Shown here one piece after another: positions 1-8,812 of a stretch of DNA of 64,000 nt. The stretch comes from Aurantimonas coralicida_A (lineage in GTDB: Bacteria > Pseudomonadota > Alphaproteobacteria > Rhizobiales > Rhizobiaceae). How positions within the stretch are numbered: the first letter of the stretch is position 1; the number at the start of each line of letters is the position of its first letter. A program made the translations under genes and the position numbers. The stretch covers positions 100,288 through 164,287 of the forward strand of contig NZ_JAYXIH010000005.1 in assembly GCF_036016755.1 (NCBI RefSeq). The letters run 5' to 3'. A model generated the notes under the pieces. The model ran no database searches. It was not told where the DNA came from and saw only the letters and a program-made list of their open reading frames with translations.

Positions 1-804
1 GGCGGACGCCATCTGCTGCTCGGCATACGCCAGCGCCGTGCGCCTGTCGGCTTCCGAGGCCAGCGAAAACGTCTCTTCCTGGAGCCCGCGAATCCATTCC
101 TGATCCGGCGGGGATGCCCGCCGCAGCGCGATGGTCAGCATTGCGAGCCCGCGCACCGGCGCGGCGGCAAGCGAGATCTTCTGGCCGTCGAAGAGCAAAT
201 AGCCCAGTAGCGCCTGCGCGCCGACATGCCCCTTGTCGGCCGAAAGCTTCAACCAACGCGCCGCCTGACGCGGATTGGCCTTGCCGCCCTCGCCACGAAG
301 GGTCATGCGGCCGAGTTCGAACTGCGCCCTGGCGTCGCCGAAGAACGAGGCGGCGTGAAAATAAAACTGGCGGGCACGCGGCAGATCCACCGCGACCGGG
401 CTGTTGGCAATCCCTCGCCGAAGGTAGTCGGCCAACGCCACGACAGCGCTCGAGACATATGCGGCGTTGGAGAAGCCCCCGTCCTCGTCCTGCTCGCGGA
501 CGATCTGCTCGAAAATCTTGTAGGCCTCGTAATCGTTTTCCGGAACGCCGTCGCCCTCGGCATACATCTTGCCGAGTTTCCAGCGCGCGCCCGGATGTCC
601 CTTGTCGGCGGCGAAGCGCAGGGCCTCGAACGCCTCCAGCTTTTCGCCGCGCTTATAGGCCTTGAAGCCGAAGGAGAACAGCTCCAGCGATCCGGCGTCG
701 GGATCGACCTTCGCCGCCGGATCGAGAGCAAGGCTCCGCCCGCCGCCCCCGGCCAGAGCCGTGGCGACAAGCGCAACCGAAAGGATCAGTCTAGACGTCC
801 GCAT
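1..804 (-). CDS. exoR: ExoR-like periplasmic Sel1-repeat regulator (3' end beyond window)
   Basis: The protein begins MRTSRLILSVALVATALAGG, an export signal, and continues through Sel1/TPR-type repeats such as GHPGARWKLGKMYAEGDGV, ARAQFELGRMTLRGEGG and GHVGAQALLGYLLFDGQ. The order of blocks and the phrase DLPRARQFYFHAASFFGDA match rhizobial ExoR, the periplasmic inhibitor of the ExoS-ChvI two-component system that controls exopolysaccharide and motility. 268 codons are visible and the family is about this long, so only the last residues should be missing. The start ATG lies inside the last codons of ilvD (14-base overlap in another frame), which suggests co-transcription with ilvD. The ExoR assignment rests on remembered family sequence; a generic Sel1 protein is the alternative. 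Confidence 0.8.
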   Translation of the reverse strand, partial: MRTSRLILSVALVATALAGGGGRSLALDPAAKVDPDAGSLELFSFGFKAYKRGEKLEAFEALRFAADKGHPGARWKLGKMYAEGDGVPENDYEAYKIFEQIVREQDEDGGFSNAAYVSSAVVALADYLRRGIANSPVAVDLPRARQFYFHAASFFGDARAQFELGRMTLRGEGGKANPRQAARWLKLSADKGHVGAQALLGYLLFDGQKISLAAAPVRGLAMLTIALRRASPPDQEWIRGLQEETFSLASEADRRTALAYAEQQMASA

Positions 805-2515
805 AGCAGTGTTTTTCCGCGGCTCCGCCGGGATGGGTCACCGCGCCGTGGCGCGCCGTTCCAACCAGCTCCGCATATTTCCAGATGGCACCGGACTGGA
901 AGTCGGTCTCCCGTGGCTGCCAGCCCTCGGCCCGCTGTTTCATATCGTCATCCGACAGGCCGACGTCCAGTGTGCCGTCGACCGCGTCGATGGTGATGAT
1001 GTCGCCGTCCCGCAGAAGCGCGATCGGACCACAGACGGCCGCTTCCGGCCCGACGTGGCCGACGCAGAAGCCGCGCGTCGCGCCGGAAAACCGCCCATCG
1101 GTGATCAACGCGACCTTGTCGCCCATGCCCTGCCCGTACAAGGCCGCCGTCGTCGACAGCATCTCGCGCATACCCGGACCGCCCTTCGGCCCTTCGTAGC
1201 GGATGACCAGAACCTCGCCTTCCTTGTAGTCGCGCTTGGAGACGGCCTCGAAAGCGGCCTCTTCGGAATCGAAGCAGCGCGCCGGGCCGGAGAACTTCAG
1301 GTTCTTCATGCCGGCGACCTTCACAATCGCGCCATCGGGCGCGAGATTGCCCTTGAGGCCCACGACGCCGCCGGTCACCGTGATCGGCTTGTCGGCCGGG
1401 CGCACGACATCCTGATCCGGATTCCAGGCGACTTTCGCCATGTTCTCGGCGATGGTGCGGCCGGTGACTGTCAGGCAATCGCCATGCAGATAGCCGTGCT
1501 CGAGCAGCGTCTTCATCAACAGCGGAATACCCCCGGCCTCGAACATGTCCTTGGCGACATAGCGGCCGCCCGGCTTCAGGTCGGCCACATAGGGGGTCTT
1601 CTTGAAGATCTCGGCGACGTCGAACAGATCGAATTCGATGCCGCATTCATGCGCGATCGCCGGCAGATGCAGCGCCGCGTTGGTGGAGCCGCCCGAGGCC
1701 GCGACCACCGCCGCGGCGTTCTCCAGCGCCTTTCTCGTGACGATATCGCGCGGCCGGATGTTGCGGGCGAGGAGTTCCATGACGATCTCGCCGGAGGCGT
1801 AACAGAACTTGTCGCGAATTTCGTAGGGCGCCGGAGCGCCGCAGGAATAGGGCAGCGCCAGGCCGATCGCCTCGGCCACGGTCGCCATGGTGTTGGCGGT
1901 GAACTGCGCGCCGCAGGAACCGGCCGACGGACAGGCGACCTGCTCGATTTCGTCGAGGTCGGCGTCGGACATTTCACCGACGGAATGCTTGCCGACCGCC
2001 TCGAACATGTCCTGCACCGTCACCTGCTGGCCCCGGAACGTTCCGGGCAGGATCGAGCCGCCATAGATGAAGACGGACGGCACGTTCAGACGCACCATCG
2101 CCATCATCATGCCCGGCAGCGACTTGTCGCAACCGGCCAGCCCGACCAGCGCATCATAGGCATGACCGCGCATGGTCAACTCGACGGAATCGGCGATCAG
2201 GTCGCGGGAGACCAGCGACGCTTTCATGCCCTGATGGCCCATGGCGATCCCGTCGGTAACGGTGATCGTGCAGAATTCGCGGGGCGTGCCCTTGGCGGAC
2301 GTGACGCCCTTCTTGACCACTTGCGCCTGGCGCATCAGCGAGATGTTGCAGGGCGCGGCTTCGTTCCAGCACGAGGCGACGCCGACCAGCGGCTGATGGA
2401 TTTCCTCTTTGGTCAGGCCCATCGCATAAAGATACGAGCGGTGCGGTGCCCGCGACGGACCTTCGGTCACGTGTCGGCTGGGCAGCTTGTTCTTGTTGAT
2501 TGCGTGCGCGTCCAT
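791..2515 (-). CDS. ilvD: Dihydroxy-acid dehydratase
   Basis: IlvD dehydrates 2,3-dihydroxy acids to 2-oxo acids in valine, leucine and isoleucine synthesis in the cytoplasm. The 574-residue product shows the iron-sulfur cysteine motifs of the family: CNISL near residue 57, CDKSLPG and PSAGSCGAQFTANTM, and the late block GRFSGATRGFCVGHV. The start MDAHAINKNK is preceded by GAGGGG a few bases upstream and gives the usual length; the open frame extends 67 codons further upstream but that part has no family similarity. It overlaps the exoR start by 14 bases. Length and motifs are normal for the family. Confidence 0.97.
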   Translation of the reverse strand: MDAHAINKNKLPSRHVTEGPSRAPHRSYLYAMGLTKEEIHQPLVGVASCWNEAAPCNISLMRQAQVVKKGVTSAKGTPREFCTITVTDGIAMGHQGMKASLVSRDLIADSVELTMRGHAYDALVGLAGCDKSLPGMMMAMVRLNVPSVFIYGGSILPGTFRGQQVTVQDMFEAVGKHSVGEMSDADLDEIEQVACPSAGSCGAQFTANTMATVAEAIGLALPYSCGAPAPYEIRDKFCYASGEIVMELLARNIRPRDIVTRKALENAAAVVAASGGSTNAALHLPAIAHECGIEFDLFDVAEIFKKTPYVADLKPGGRYVAKDMFEAGGIPLLMKTLLEHGYLHGDCLTVTGRTIAENMAKVAWNPDQDVVRPADKPITVTGGVVGLKGNLAPDGAIVKVAGMKNLKFSGPARCFDSEEAAFEAVSKRDYKEGEVLVIRYEGPKGGPGMREMLSTTAALYGQGMGDKVALITDGRFSGATRGFCVGHVGPEAAVCGPIALLRDGDIITIDAVDGTLDVGLSDDDMKQRAEGWQPRETDFQSGAIWKYAELVGTARHGAVTHPGGAAEKHCYADV

Positions 2516-2702
2516 CGTCCCCTCGTACTCTTTACCCGCCGCGCGACCAGACCCAGGCCACACCCGTTGAGGTGACGGCGTTTTGTGGCGGCAACGGGGC
2601 GTTGTGTGTCGCCGGCGACTATAATCGATGCACTCCTGCAATAGTGTTGCCGCGATCCCACAGCGGCGATTTCGCGCAGCGAATAGTGAGCGCCAAACGC
2701 CA

Positions 2703-2729
2703 AAAGGCGCGCCCATCGGACGCGCCTTT
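2703..2729 (-). terminator. Rho-independent terminator of the OMP gene
   Basis: A 9-bp perfect stem (AAAGGCGCG / CGCGCCTTT) with a 9-base loop sits about 50 bases past the stop of the outer-membrane channel gene. On the minus strand it ends in a short T run (CCTTTTGG). It also separates that gene from ilvD downstream. Confidence 0.75.
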
Positions 2730-2777
2730 CGTCGTTCGCTCTTGCCATGAAGCTCTGTGGAAGGCCCCGCTCCGGCG

Positions 2778-4064
2778 TCAGAAATTCAGCTTGATCGAAG
2801 CATTTCCAGCCAGCACGATGTCGTTACCGACGGTGCCGTTGAAATAGGCGCCGTCGCTGATCGACTGCGCGCCATCGGTCCAGTAGCCGACCAGGCCGCC
2901 AACGCGGATCTCGCTCCACTTGTTGGCCTTGAACGAGACGCCACCGGCCACGGTGTAGAGATCGGTGTAGGTCGTCTCGGAGCCAGTCGAAACACCGCGG
3001 TCGTAGCCGATGGAGACCGCGCCGGCGATCTCGTCGGTGAAGGCCCGGCCGATGCCGATCGAGGCGGTATAGCCGTCGCGCCAGTTGTAGGGCGAGACGC
3101 TCGATCGGGTCACGCCACCGGTGGTGATGGAACTGATAGCCGACTTGTTGGTGCTCCAGTCCGTCCAGCGGAAGGATCCGAGCAACAGCGTGCCTTCGGC
3201 GATGCCGGTCTGCGCATTGATGTAGAGGCTCTGTGGGCTCGTGACCTCGTTGAAGCTCGACGTGCCGACAGCCAGCGGCGTGCCGACAGGCGGCGCGACA
3301 TTCGGAATCACCACCTGCTGGCCGCCGCCACCGATGACATAGGCGTTGCCCGCCGCGGCTACCGTACCGGTGCCGGAAAACGTGTCGTGGGTCACTTCCG
3401 AGCGGTAGAGAACCTGGGCGCGCAGCGCGATCTCCGGCTTTTCATAGGCAAGCCCCACCCGATAGCCGAATTCGTAGTCACCGCGCGTATCCACAGTGGT
3501 CTGGACCGGGAGGAAAATGGGCAGCGACCCGAGTGACGGCGGAGTGGTTCGGCCCGTCGGGACGGAAGAAGCGCTGCTGCCCTGGAAATTGAAGTCTTCG
3601 GCGAACACGCCGCCAAGCAGGCTGAACCGGCCCATGTCGCTGGCGTAGCTGACGCGGCAGGTCATACCAAACTCGTTCGAGTCGAACTCGTTGGCCAGCG
3701 TGCGCGATCCAGCCGTAGGCCCGGCAGGAAGCGCGCCGCCGGGCGAGCCCGTGTAGTCCGAATCTGCTGCGAAGGAGATGATGTAGGTACCGGCGCATCC
3801 GAAATTTTCGCCGCCGAAACCGACCGCGTAGGTCGGAATGTTGTAAGCTTGGGCGTAGTCACCGAAATCGCCGCTCTGGCCGTTGATCGACTCGAACCCA
3901 CGCATCGGATTCACATAGATCAGACCGGTCCGCATCGAGAACGGTCCCGATTCATACAGGATATCCGTGTCGGCCGTGCCGCGCTGAAATCCGCCCGCCA
4001 GCGCCGTCGTCGTCAACGCCACGCTGGCGATCGATGCGCAGGCCATCAGGTTCCGAAATGTCAT
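2778..4064 (-). CDS. OmpP1/FadL/TodX-family outer membrane transport protein
   Basis: A 428-residue exported protein. It starts MTFRNLMACASIASVALTTT with a cleavage site after TALA, and the mature part opens GGFQRGTADTDILYESG, a FadL-like N-terminal region in which the plug forms. Alternating beta-strand patterns follow and the chain ends in a beta-strand with terminal phenylalanine (ASIKLNF), the signature for outer-membrane insertion. The family moves long-chain fatty acids or other hydrophobic compounds across the outer membrane; the substrate here is unknown. The start was chosen for the signal peptide and the G-rich run (GGGGGGGG) just upstream. A dyad lies about 65-90 bases upstream of the start, and a terminator follows. 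Confidence 0.85.
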   Translation of the reverse strand: MTFRNLMACASIASVALTTTALAGGFQRGTADTDILYESGPFSMRTGLIYVNPMRGFESINGQSGDFGDYAQAYNIPTYAVGFGGENFGCAGTYIISFAADSDYTGSPGGALPAGPTAGSRTLANEFDSNEFGMTCRVSYASDMGRFSLLGGVFAEDFNFQGSSASSVPTGRTTPPSLGSLPIFLPVQTTVDTRGDYEFGYRVGLAYEKPEIALRAQVLYRSEVTHDTFSGTGTVAAAGNAYVIGGGGQQVVIPNVAPPVGTPLAVGTSSFNEVTSPQSLYINAQTGIAEGTLLLGSFRWTDWSTNKSAISSITTGGVTRSSVSPYNWRDGYTASIGIGRAFTDEIAGAVSIGYDRGVSTGSETTYTDLYTVAGGVSFKANKWSEIRVGGLVGYWTDGAQSISDGAYFNGTVGNDIVLAGNASIKLNF

Positions 4065-4454
4065 CGTGGTCCCCCCCCGTTTCAAGCTCCCGTATGGAAA
4101 GAGCTTATGCCCAGGGAGTTGACGCAAACGTAAACGAGAAATTCGTTTGACGTAACGTACCTGCTAACATCCGGACCCAACTTGCGGCTGTCGCGCAACA
4201 GGATGACCTGGGGTCAGGCGCGACTTTAGAAATTGGCCTTGACGCGTTGGATTTCCTGTAATTTACGCGATCCACCGCGGACGTGATTCGACCTGGCGCA
4301 ATGCGCGTTGTTGCTTCGGTCCGCTGGTGGCAAGATTTCCGTCTGCCAGCGTGCCAAAAATGTGACAAGCTTCGTGATCCAAGTGAGCCTGGCTTATATC
4401 GAACGCGAGAGCGATTCGCCGTCGCCGGAGCGATAGAACTCCGCCGCGCAGCGG
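4065..4454. other. Intergenic region with a dyad upstream of the OMP gene
   Basis: 390 bases with no convincing coding frame. At 4128-4153 there is an interrupted palindrome, ACGTAAACGA-GAAAT-TCGTTT-g-ACGT (ten pairs with a single-base bulge), well placed to be an operator for the minus-strand outer-membrane channel gene. The rest (4160-4454) is the stretch between this promoter region and the 3' end of valS and shows nothing further that I can support. Confidence 0.45.
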
Positions 4455-7295
4455 CTACCGCAGCCGCTCCAGTCCGGCGGCAAGCTTTTCGGCTTCGAGC
4501 CGATAGGCCTCGCGTTTCTCCCGCTCTTGCTCGACGACCTCTTCAGGCGCATTCGCCACGAATTTCTGGTTCGACAGCTTGCGGTCGATCCGCTCGATCT
4601 CCGCCAATGCCTTGGCCTCGGCCTTCTCCAGCCGGCTCCGCTCGGCCGCGATGTCGATCATGCCGGCCAGCGGCAGGGCAAAGGTGGCGCCCCCGGCGAT
4701 GATCTGGGCGGATTGGTCGGGGGCGCCATCGCTGGTCTCGATCGAGGCAAGCCGGGCCAGTCGTTTCAGCGCCGTGCCGTGCCGGTCGAGCCGCGCGGCC
4801 GTCGCCGCGTCGGGCGTGATCGCCAGCAGCGCCGCTTGCGCGCCCGGCGGCACGTTCATTTCGGCGCGAACCGAACGAATCTCGGACACCACGGCGATCA
4901 GCCAGTTGATGTCGTCGGCGGCGTCCGGATCGGCGAAATCGAGCGATGGCCAGGCCGCATGACACAGCAGCGACGGCCGCGTCTCCGCCGTCGTCGCCCA
5001 CAATTCCTCGGTCATGAACGGCATGAAGGGGTGCAACAGCGCGTAGATGCGGTCGAGCACCGATCCCATGACGATCCGGGTTTCGTTCGCCGCCGCCTCG
5101 TCACTGCCGCCGAGCGTCGGCTTGGCGAGTTCCACGTACCAGTCGCAGAACAGGTTCCAGACGAAGCGATAGAGCGTTGCCGCCGCGTCGTTGAAGCGAT
5201 AGGCGCCGATTGCCGCTTCGGTCTCGGCGATGGTGCGGCCAAGTTCGGTGACGATCCAGCGGTTCAGCGGCAGCGTCAGTGGCGCCGGGTTGAGCGCGGC
5301 ACCGTGGAGCGCCCCGTTCATCTCGGCGAAACGGGTAGCGTTCCAGAGCTTGGTGCCGAAATTGCGGTAGCCGGCGATGCGCTGCGGATCGAGCTTCACG
5401 TCACGGCCCTGCGCGGCCATGATCGCCAGCGTAAAGCGCAGCGCGTCGGCGCCATATTCGTCGATCAGATCGAGCGGGTCGACGACGTTGCCCTTTGATT
5501 TCGACATCTTGGCGCCGGTCTTGTCGCGGACCAGCGCATGGACATAGACCGTGTGGAACGGTTCCTCGTCCATGAATTCCAGCCCCATCATCATCATCCG
5601 GGCGACCCAGAAGAAGATGATGTCGAAGCCGGTGACCAGCACGCTGGTCGGATAGTAGGTGGCAAGCTCCGGCGTCTTCTCCGGCCAGCCCAGCGTCGAG
5701 AACGGCCACAGCGCCGACGAGAACCAGGTGTCGAGAACGTCCTCGTCGCGATGCAGGAAGCCGTCGCGGCGGGCCGGATCGGCCGCCATCGCCTTGGCCT
5801 CGTCATCGGAGATCGTACCGTTCATAACGTAGTGGGCGAGCGCGGCGGCGACCGCTTCCTCCTCGCTCTTTTCGACGAAAATTTCGCCGTCCGGCCCGTA
5901 CCAAGCCGGAATCTGGTGGCCCCACCAGAGCTGACGCGAGATGCACCAAGGCTGGATGTTCTCCATCCAGTCGAAATAGGTCTTTTCCCAGTTCTTCGGG
6001 ACGAATTTGGTGCGACCCTCGCGCACGCTGGCGATCGCCGGCTCGGCCAAGGTCTTGGCGTCGACATACCACTGGTCGGTCAGGAAGGGCTCGATCGGCA
6101 CCCCGCCACGGTCGCCATGCGGCACCGTATGCGCGTGGTTCTCGACCCGGTCGAGATAGCCTCGCTCCTCCATCATCGTCACAATCATATCGCGCGCGAC
6201 AAAACGGTCCTTGCCGTCGAGTTCGGTGATCGTGCGGTCGAGATCGTCCGACGGCTCGACGCCATCGAGAAAGTCCGGATTCTCGGCCAGAGTGACCGCC
6301 GCGGCGACGGTCAGGATGCTGATCTGCTGCAGATCATGCCGCTTGCCGACCTCGAAATCGTTGAAATCATGGGCAGGCGTCATCTTCACCGCGCCGGTGC
6401 CGGCCTCCGGGTCCGGATATTCATCGGCGACGATCGGTACGCGGCGGCCGACCAGCGGCAGGATGACATGCTTGCCGACAAGGTCCTTGTAGCGCGGGTC
6501 GTCCGGGTGAACGGCGACGCCGGTATCGCCCAGCATGGTCTCGGGCCGGGTCGTCGCGACCACCAGATAATCGCGCGTCTCGTGTCCCGCAGGCTCGCCG
6601 TCGGAGGGTTTCCAAGCGACGCGGTTGCCCTCATCGTCCAGATTGTAGGGGTGCTCGTAGCTCACGCCGTCAGCCAGCGGATAGCGGAAATGCCAGAGGT
6701 GGCTCGCCACCTCCTTCTGCTCGACCTCCAGGTCCGAGATCGCCGTCAGCAGCTTCGGGTCCCAGTTGACCAGCCGCTTATCCTTGTAGATCAGCCCTTT
6801 ACGATAGAGCTCTACGAACACATAGAGAACCGCCTTCGACAGCCCCTCGTCCATGGTGAAACGCTCGCGCGACCAGTCGCAGGAGGCACCAAGCCGGCGC
6901 AGCTGCTCGAGGATCGTGCCGCCGGATTCGCCCTTCCATTGCCAGACCCTATCGATGAAGGCGTCGCGGCCCATGTCGCGGCGACCCGGCTCTTTGCGTT
7001 CGGCCAATTGCCGCTCGACCACCATCTGCGTGGCGATGCCGGCGTGGTCGAGGCCCGGTTGCCACAAAACATTCTTCCCTCGCATGCGCTCGAAGCGGAT
7101 CAGGATGTCCTGCAGCGTATCGTTGAGGGCATGCCCCATATGGAGCGAGCCGGTGACGTTCGGCGGCGGTATCACGATCGAATAGGCTTCCGCGCCCTCG
7201 GCAGCTCCCGCCCCGGCTCGAAAGGCGTCGGCCTTCTCCCAACGTTCGGCAATGCGTGGCTCGATCGCCGCGGCGTCGTAGGTCTTTTCAATCAT
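4455..7295 (-). CDS. valS: Valyl-tRNA synthetase
   Basis: Class I aminoacyl-tRNA synthetase charging tRNA-Val. The 946-residue protein has the HIGH-type motif as HMGH at residues 52-55 in PPPNVTGSLHMGH, the editing-domain block GAVKMTPAHDFNDFEVG, the KMSKS loop at residues 596-600, and a C-terminal coiled-coil arm ending at the stop (LEKAEAKALAEIERIDRKL and following). The start MIEKTYDAAAIEPRIAERWE gives a normal N-terminus; ten further in-frame codons upstream look non-coding. The gene stands next to popZ and tolC, a grouping common in Hyphomicrobiales. Confidence 0.98.
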   Translation of the reverse strand: MIEKTYDAAAIEPRIAERWEKADAFRAGAGAAEGAEAYSIVIPPPNVTGSLHMGHALNDTLQDILIRFERMRGKNVLWQPGLDHAGIATQMVVERQLAERKEPGRRDMGRDAFIDRVWQWKGESGGTILEQLRRLGASCDWSRERFTMDEGLSKAVLYVFVELYRKGLIYKDKRLVNWDPKLLTAISDLEVEQKEVASHLWHFRYPLADGVSYEHPYNLDDEGNRVAWKPSDGEPAGHETRDYLVVATTRPETMLGDTGVAVHPDDPRYKDLVGKHVILPLVGRRVPIVADEYPDPEAGTGAVKMTPAHDFNDFEVGKRHDLQQISILTVAAAVTLAENPDFLDGVEPSDDLDRTITELDGKDRFVARDMIVTMMEERGYLDRVENHAHTVPHGDRGGVPIEPFLTDQWYVDAKTLAEPAIASVREGRTKFVPKNWEKTYFDWMENIQPWCISRQLWWGHQIPAWYGPDGEIFVEKSEEEAVAAALAHYVMNGTISDDEAKAMAADPARRDGFLHRDEDVLDTWFSSALWPFSTLGWPEKTPELATYYPTSVLVTGFDIIFFWVARMMMMGLEFMDEEPFHTVYVHALVRDKTGAKMSKSKGNVVDPLDLIDEYGADALRFTLAIMAAQGRDVKLDPQRIAGYRNFGTKLWNATRFAEMNGALHGAALNPAPLTLPLNRWIVTELGRTIAETEAAIGAYRFNDAAATLYRFVWNLFCDWYVELAKPTLGGSDEAAANETRIVMGSVLDRIYALLHPFMPFMTEELWATTAETRPSLLCHAAWPSLDFADPDAADDINWLIAVVSEIRSVRAEMNVPPGAQAALLAITPDAATAARLDRHGTALKRLARLASIETSDGAPDQSAQIIAGGATFALPLAGMIDIAAERSRLEKAEAKALAEIERIDRKLSNQKFVANAPEEVVEQEREKREAYRLEAEKLAAGLERLR

Positions 7296-7438
7296 CACAT
7301 GTCCGGTGGCCCCGGCACGGGGCATTGCCCGAGGGCGTTGAAGCGTGCCTTCCGGTTACAGCCTCGCTTTCGCGGCTGTCAACGAAGAGCGGCTCGCGAC
7401 ACTCCCGGGACCCCGGAAAACAGCCTTCGTCGGCGCGA

Positions 7439-8635
7439 TCAGCGGCGGCCGCCGCGCGCGACCCGCTCGATTTCCTCGCGGACCAGCTTCTCGACCAGGC
7501 TCGGCAGATTGTCGTCCAGCCACTCCTGCAGCATCGGCCGCAGGATTTCGCCCACCGTCTCGTCGATGGAATCCAGATGTTCCTCGCGAATGACGCGCGC
7601 GAGATTGTCGAAGGATGCGGCGACGCGGCTGCCCGTTTCCTGTGAGATCAGTTCGTGGATCGGTGCGCTGGCCGCGTTTCCGTGAAGGCTCGGACCGCTC
7701 GCCGAACTTGCCTCCTTGGAACCTGCCGGCAGGTCGAGTGCGGCCGCTTCCGTTGTAGCGGCAGCCGGCGACGACGCGGTCGCAACCTCCACCGCGCCCG
7801 ATTGCCCTTCCACCTGCGATTCAGCCGCAATCTGGCTGGCGTTCTCGATCAGTTCGGACGCGAACCCCTCCTCGTCGAACTCGCCCACCGCATCTTCGTC
7901 ATCGTCCAAACCAATCGTCTGGTCGCCATCCGGCAGCGGGTCCACGGTCTCGCCCTCGTCGCCCTCTGCATCGATCGCGTTTGACAGGGCGCCAAGATAA
8001 TCGTCATCGCCCTCTTCGATCGGCTCCGAAGCTTCAGACGGGACAGCGCCGGCGCGCACCGCCTCGATGCGGCGCTCGGATACGGAGGCCAACGACACCG
8101 CGCGCAGCCGCGCGGTCGACAGTGACGAATCCTCGCCGGACTCAACGAGACCATCCTCACCCTGCATCACCTCGGCCGTCTGCCGATCCGGCAAGCTACC
8201 CATCTCGGCGACGGGGTCGACCTTCAGCCCCGCGGTCGACTGTTCGGCGCCAGCCTCGCCGGGCTGCTCGGCAAACATGGAATCCACCGGCTTGACGGGC
8301 GGCACGATCCCCAGCCGGGGGCGTCCCGGCGCAGTTGTGCCGTCGGCAGCGGGTGTGGCGGCACCGGCGCTCGGTGGCTTGGCCGTCTCGTCTCCAATCG
8401 CCCCCGAAGCGACAGACGCGTCGTCGGATTCGGATGGCGTTTCGGCTCTCCAGACCACCGCATCGGCCGCCAGCTCCGCAGCCTTGCCGGCGGCGTTTGC
8501 CGGCTCGCCGTGCAAAGGCTCGAGATCGGGCGCTTGTGTCGCGATAACGGTCTCGTCGCCGCTCTCGATGATCCGTCTGATCGAGGCCAGGATTTCGTCC
8601 ATCGACGGCTCACGGGCCGAAAGGGCATTGCTCAT
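7439..8635 (-). CDS. popZ: PopZ / DUF2497-family polar organising protein
   Basis: A 398-residue acidic protein with the two hallmarks of the DUF2497/PopZ family. The N-terminal helix EPSMDEILASIRRIIE (about residues 9-24) is the partner-binding region. The C-terminal helices include ILRPMLQEWLDDNLPSLVEK followed by LVREEIERVARG, the oligomerisation part. Between them lies a long low-complexity stretch rich in Ala, Glu, Asp and Pro, longer than in many relatives. PopZ forms a cell-pole condensate that anchors the chromosome origin and polarity factors. The start MSNALSARE follows GGGAGCG, so the nine upstream codons are not used. A position next to valS supports the call. Confidence 0.88.
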   Translation of the reverse strand: MSNALSAREPSMDEILASIRRIIESGDETVIATQAPDLEPLHGEPANAAGKAAELAADAVVWRAETPSESDDASVASGAIGDETAKPPSAGAATPAADGTTAPGRPRLGIVPPVKPVDSMFAEQPGEAGAEQSTAGLKVDPVAEMGSLPDRQTAEVMQGEDGLVESGEDSSLSTARLRAVSLASVSERRIEAVRAGAVPSEASEPIEEGDDDYLGALSNAIDAEGDEGETVDPLPDGDQTIGLDDDEDAVGEFDEEGFASELIENASQIAAESQVEGQSGAVEVATASSPAAATTEAAALDLPAGSKEASSASGPSLHGNAASAPIHELISQETGSRVAASFDNLARVIREEHLDSIDETVGEILRPMLQEWLDDNLPSLVEKLVREEIERVARGGRR

Positions 8636-8761
8636 GGGACGCTCCCGCAAATTCCGCGACAAGGGTCGACCCTATCGATCGAATCATGCGCGAAGCCTAA
8701 ATGGAAAGAGCCCCGGCGTGAATCCCGCGAGCCCTTTTGGGGAAACTATCACCAGCTTCTT

Positions 8762-8792
8762 GGCCGAGGCTGTCGCGATGGCGGCCTCGGCC
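8762..8792 (-). terminator. Perfect 9-bp stem-loop downstream of tolC
   Basis: GGCCGAGGC pairs with GCCTCGGCC across a 13-base loop, about 20 bases past the tolC-like stop codon on the minus strand. No T run follows, so it is at best a weak intrinsic terminator or an mRNA 3'-end stabiliser. Confidence 0.4.
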
Positions 8793-8812
8793 GCGACACG
8801 TACGCGGAGTGT

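Noticed and set aside
2757..3536. Long plus-strand ORFs opposite ilvD, the OMP gene, valS, tolC, sulP and others
   Set aside because: They are antisense shadows in high-GC DNA; the minus-strand proteins have clear families.
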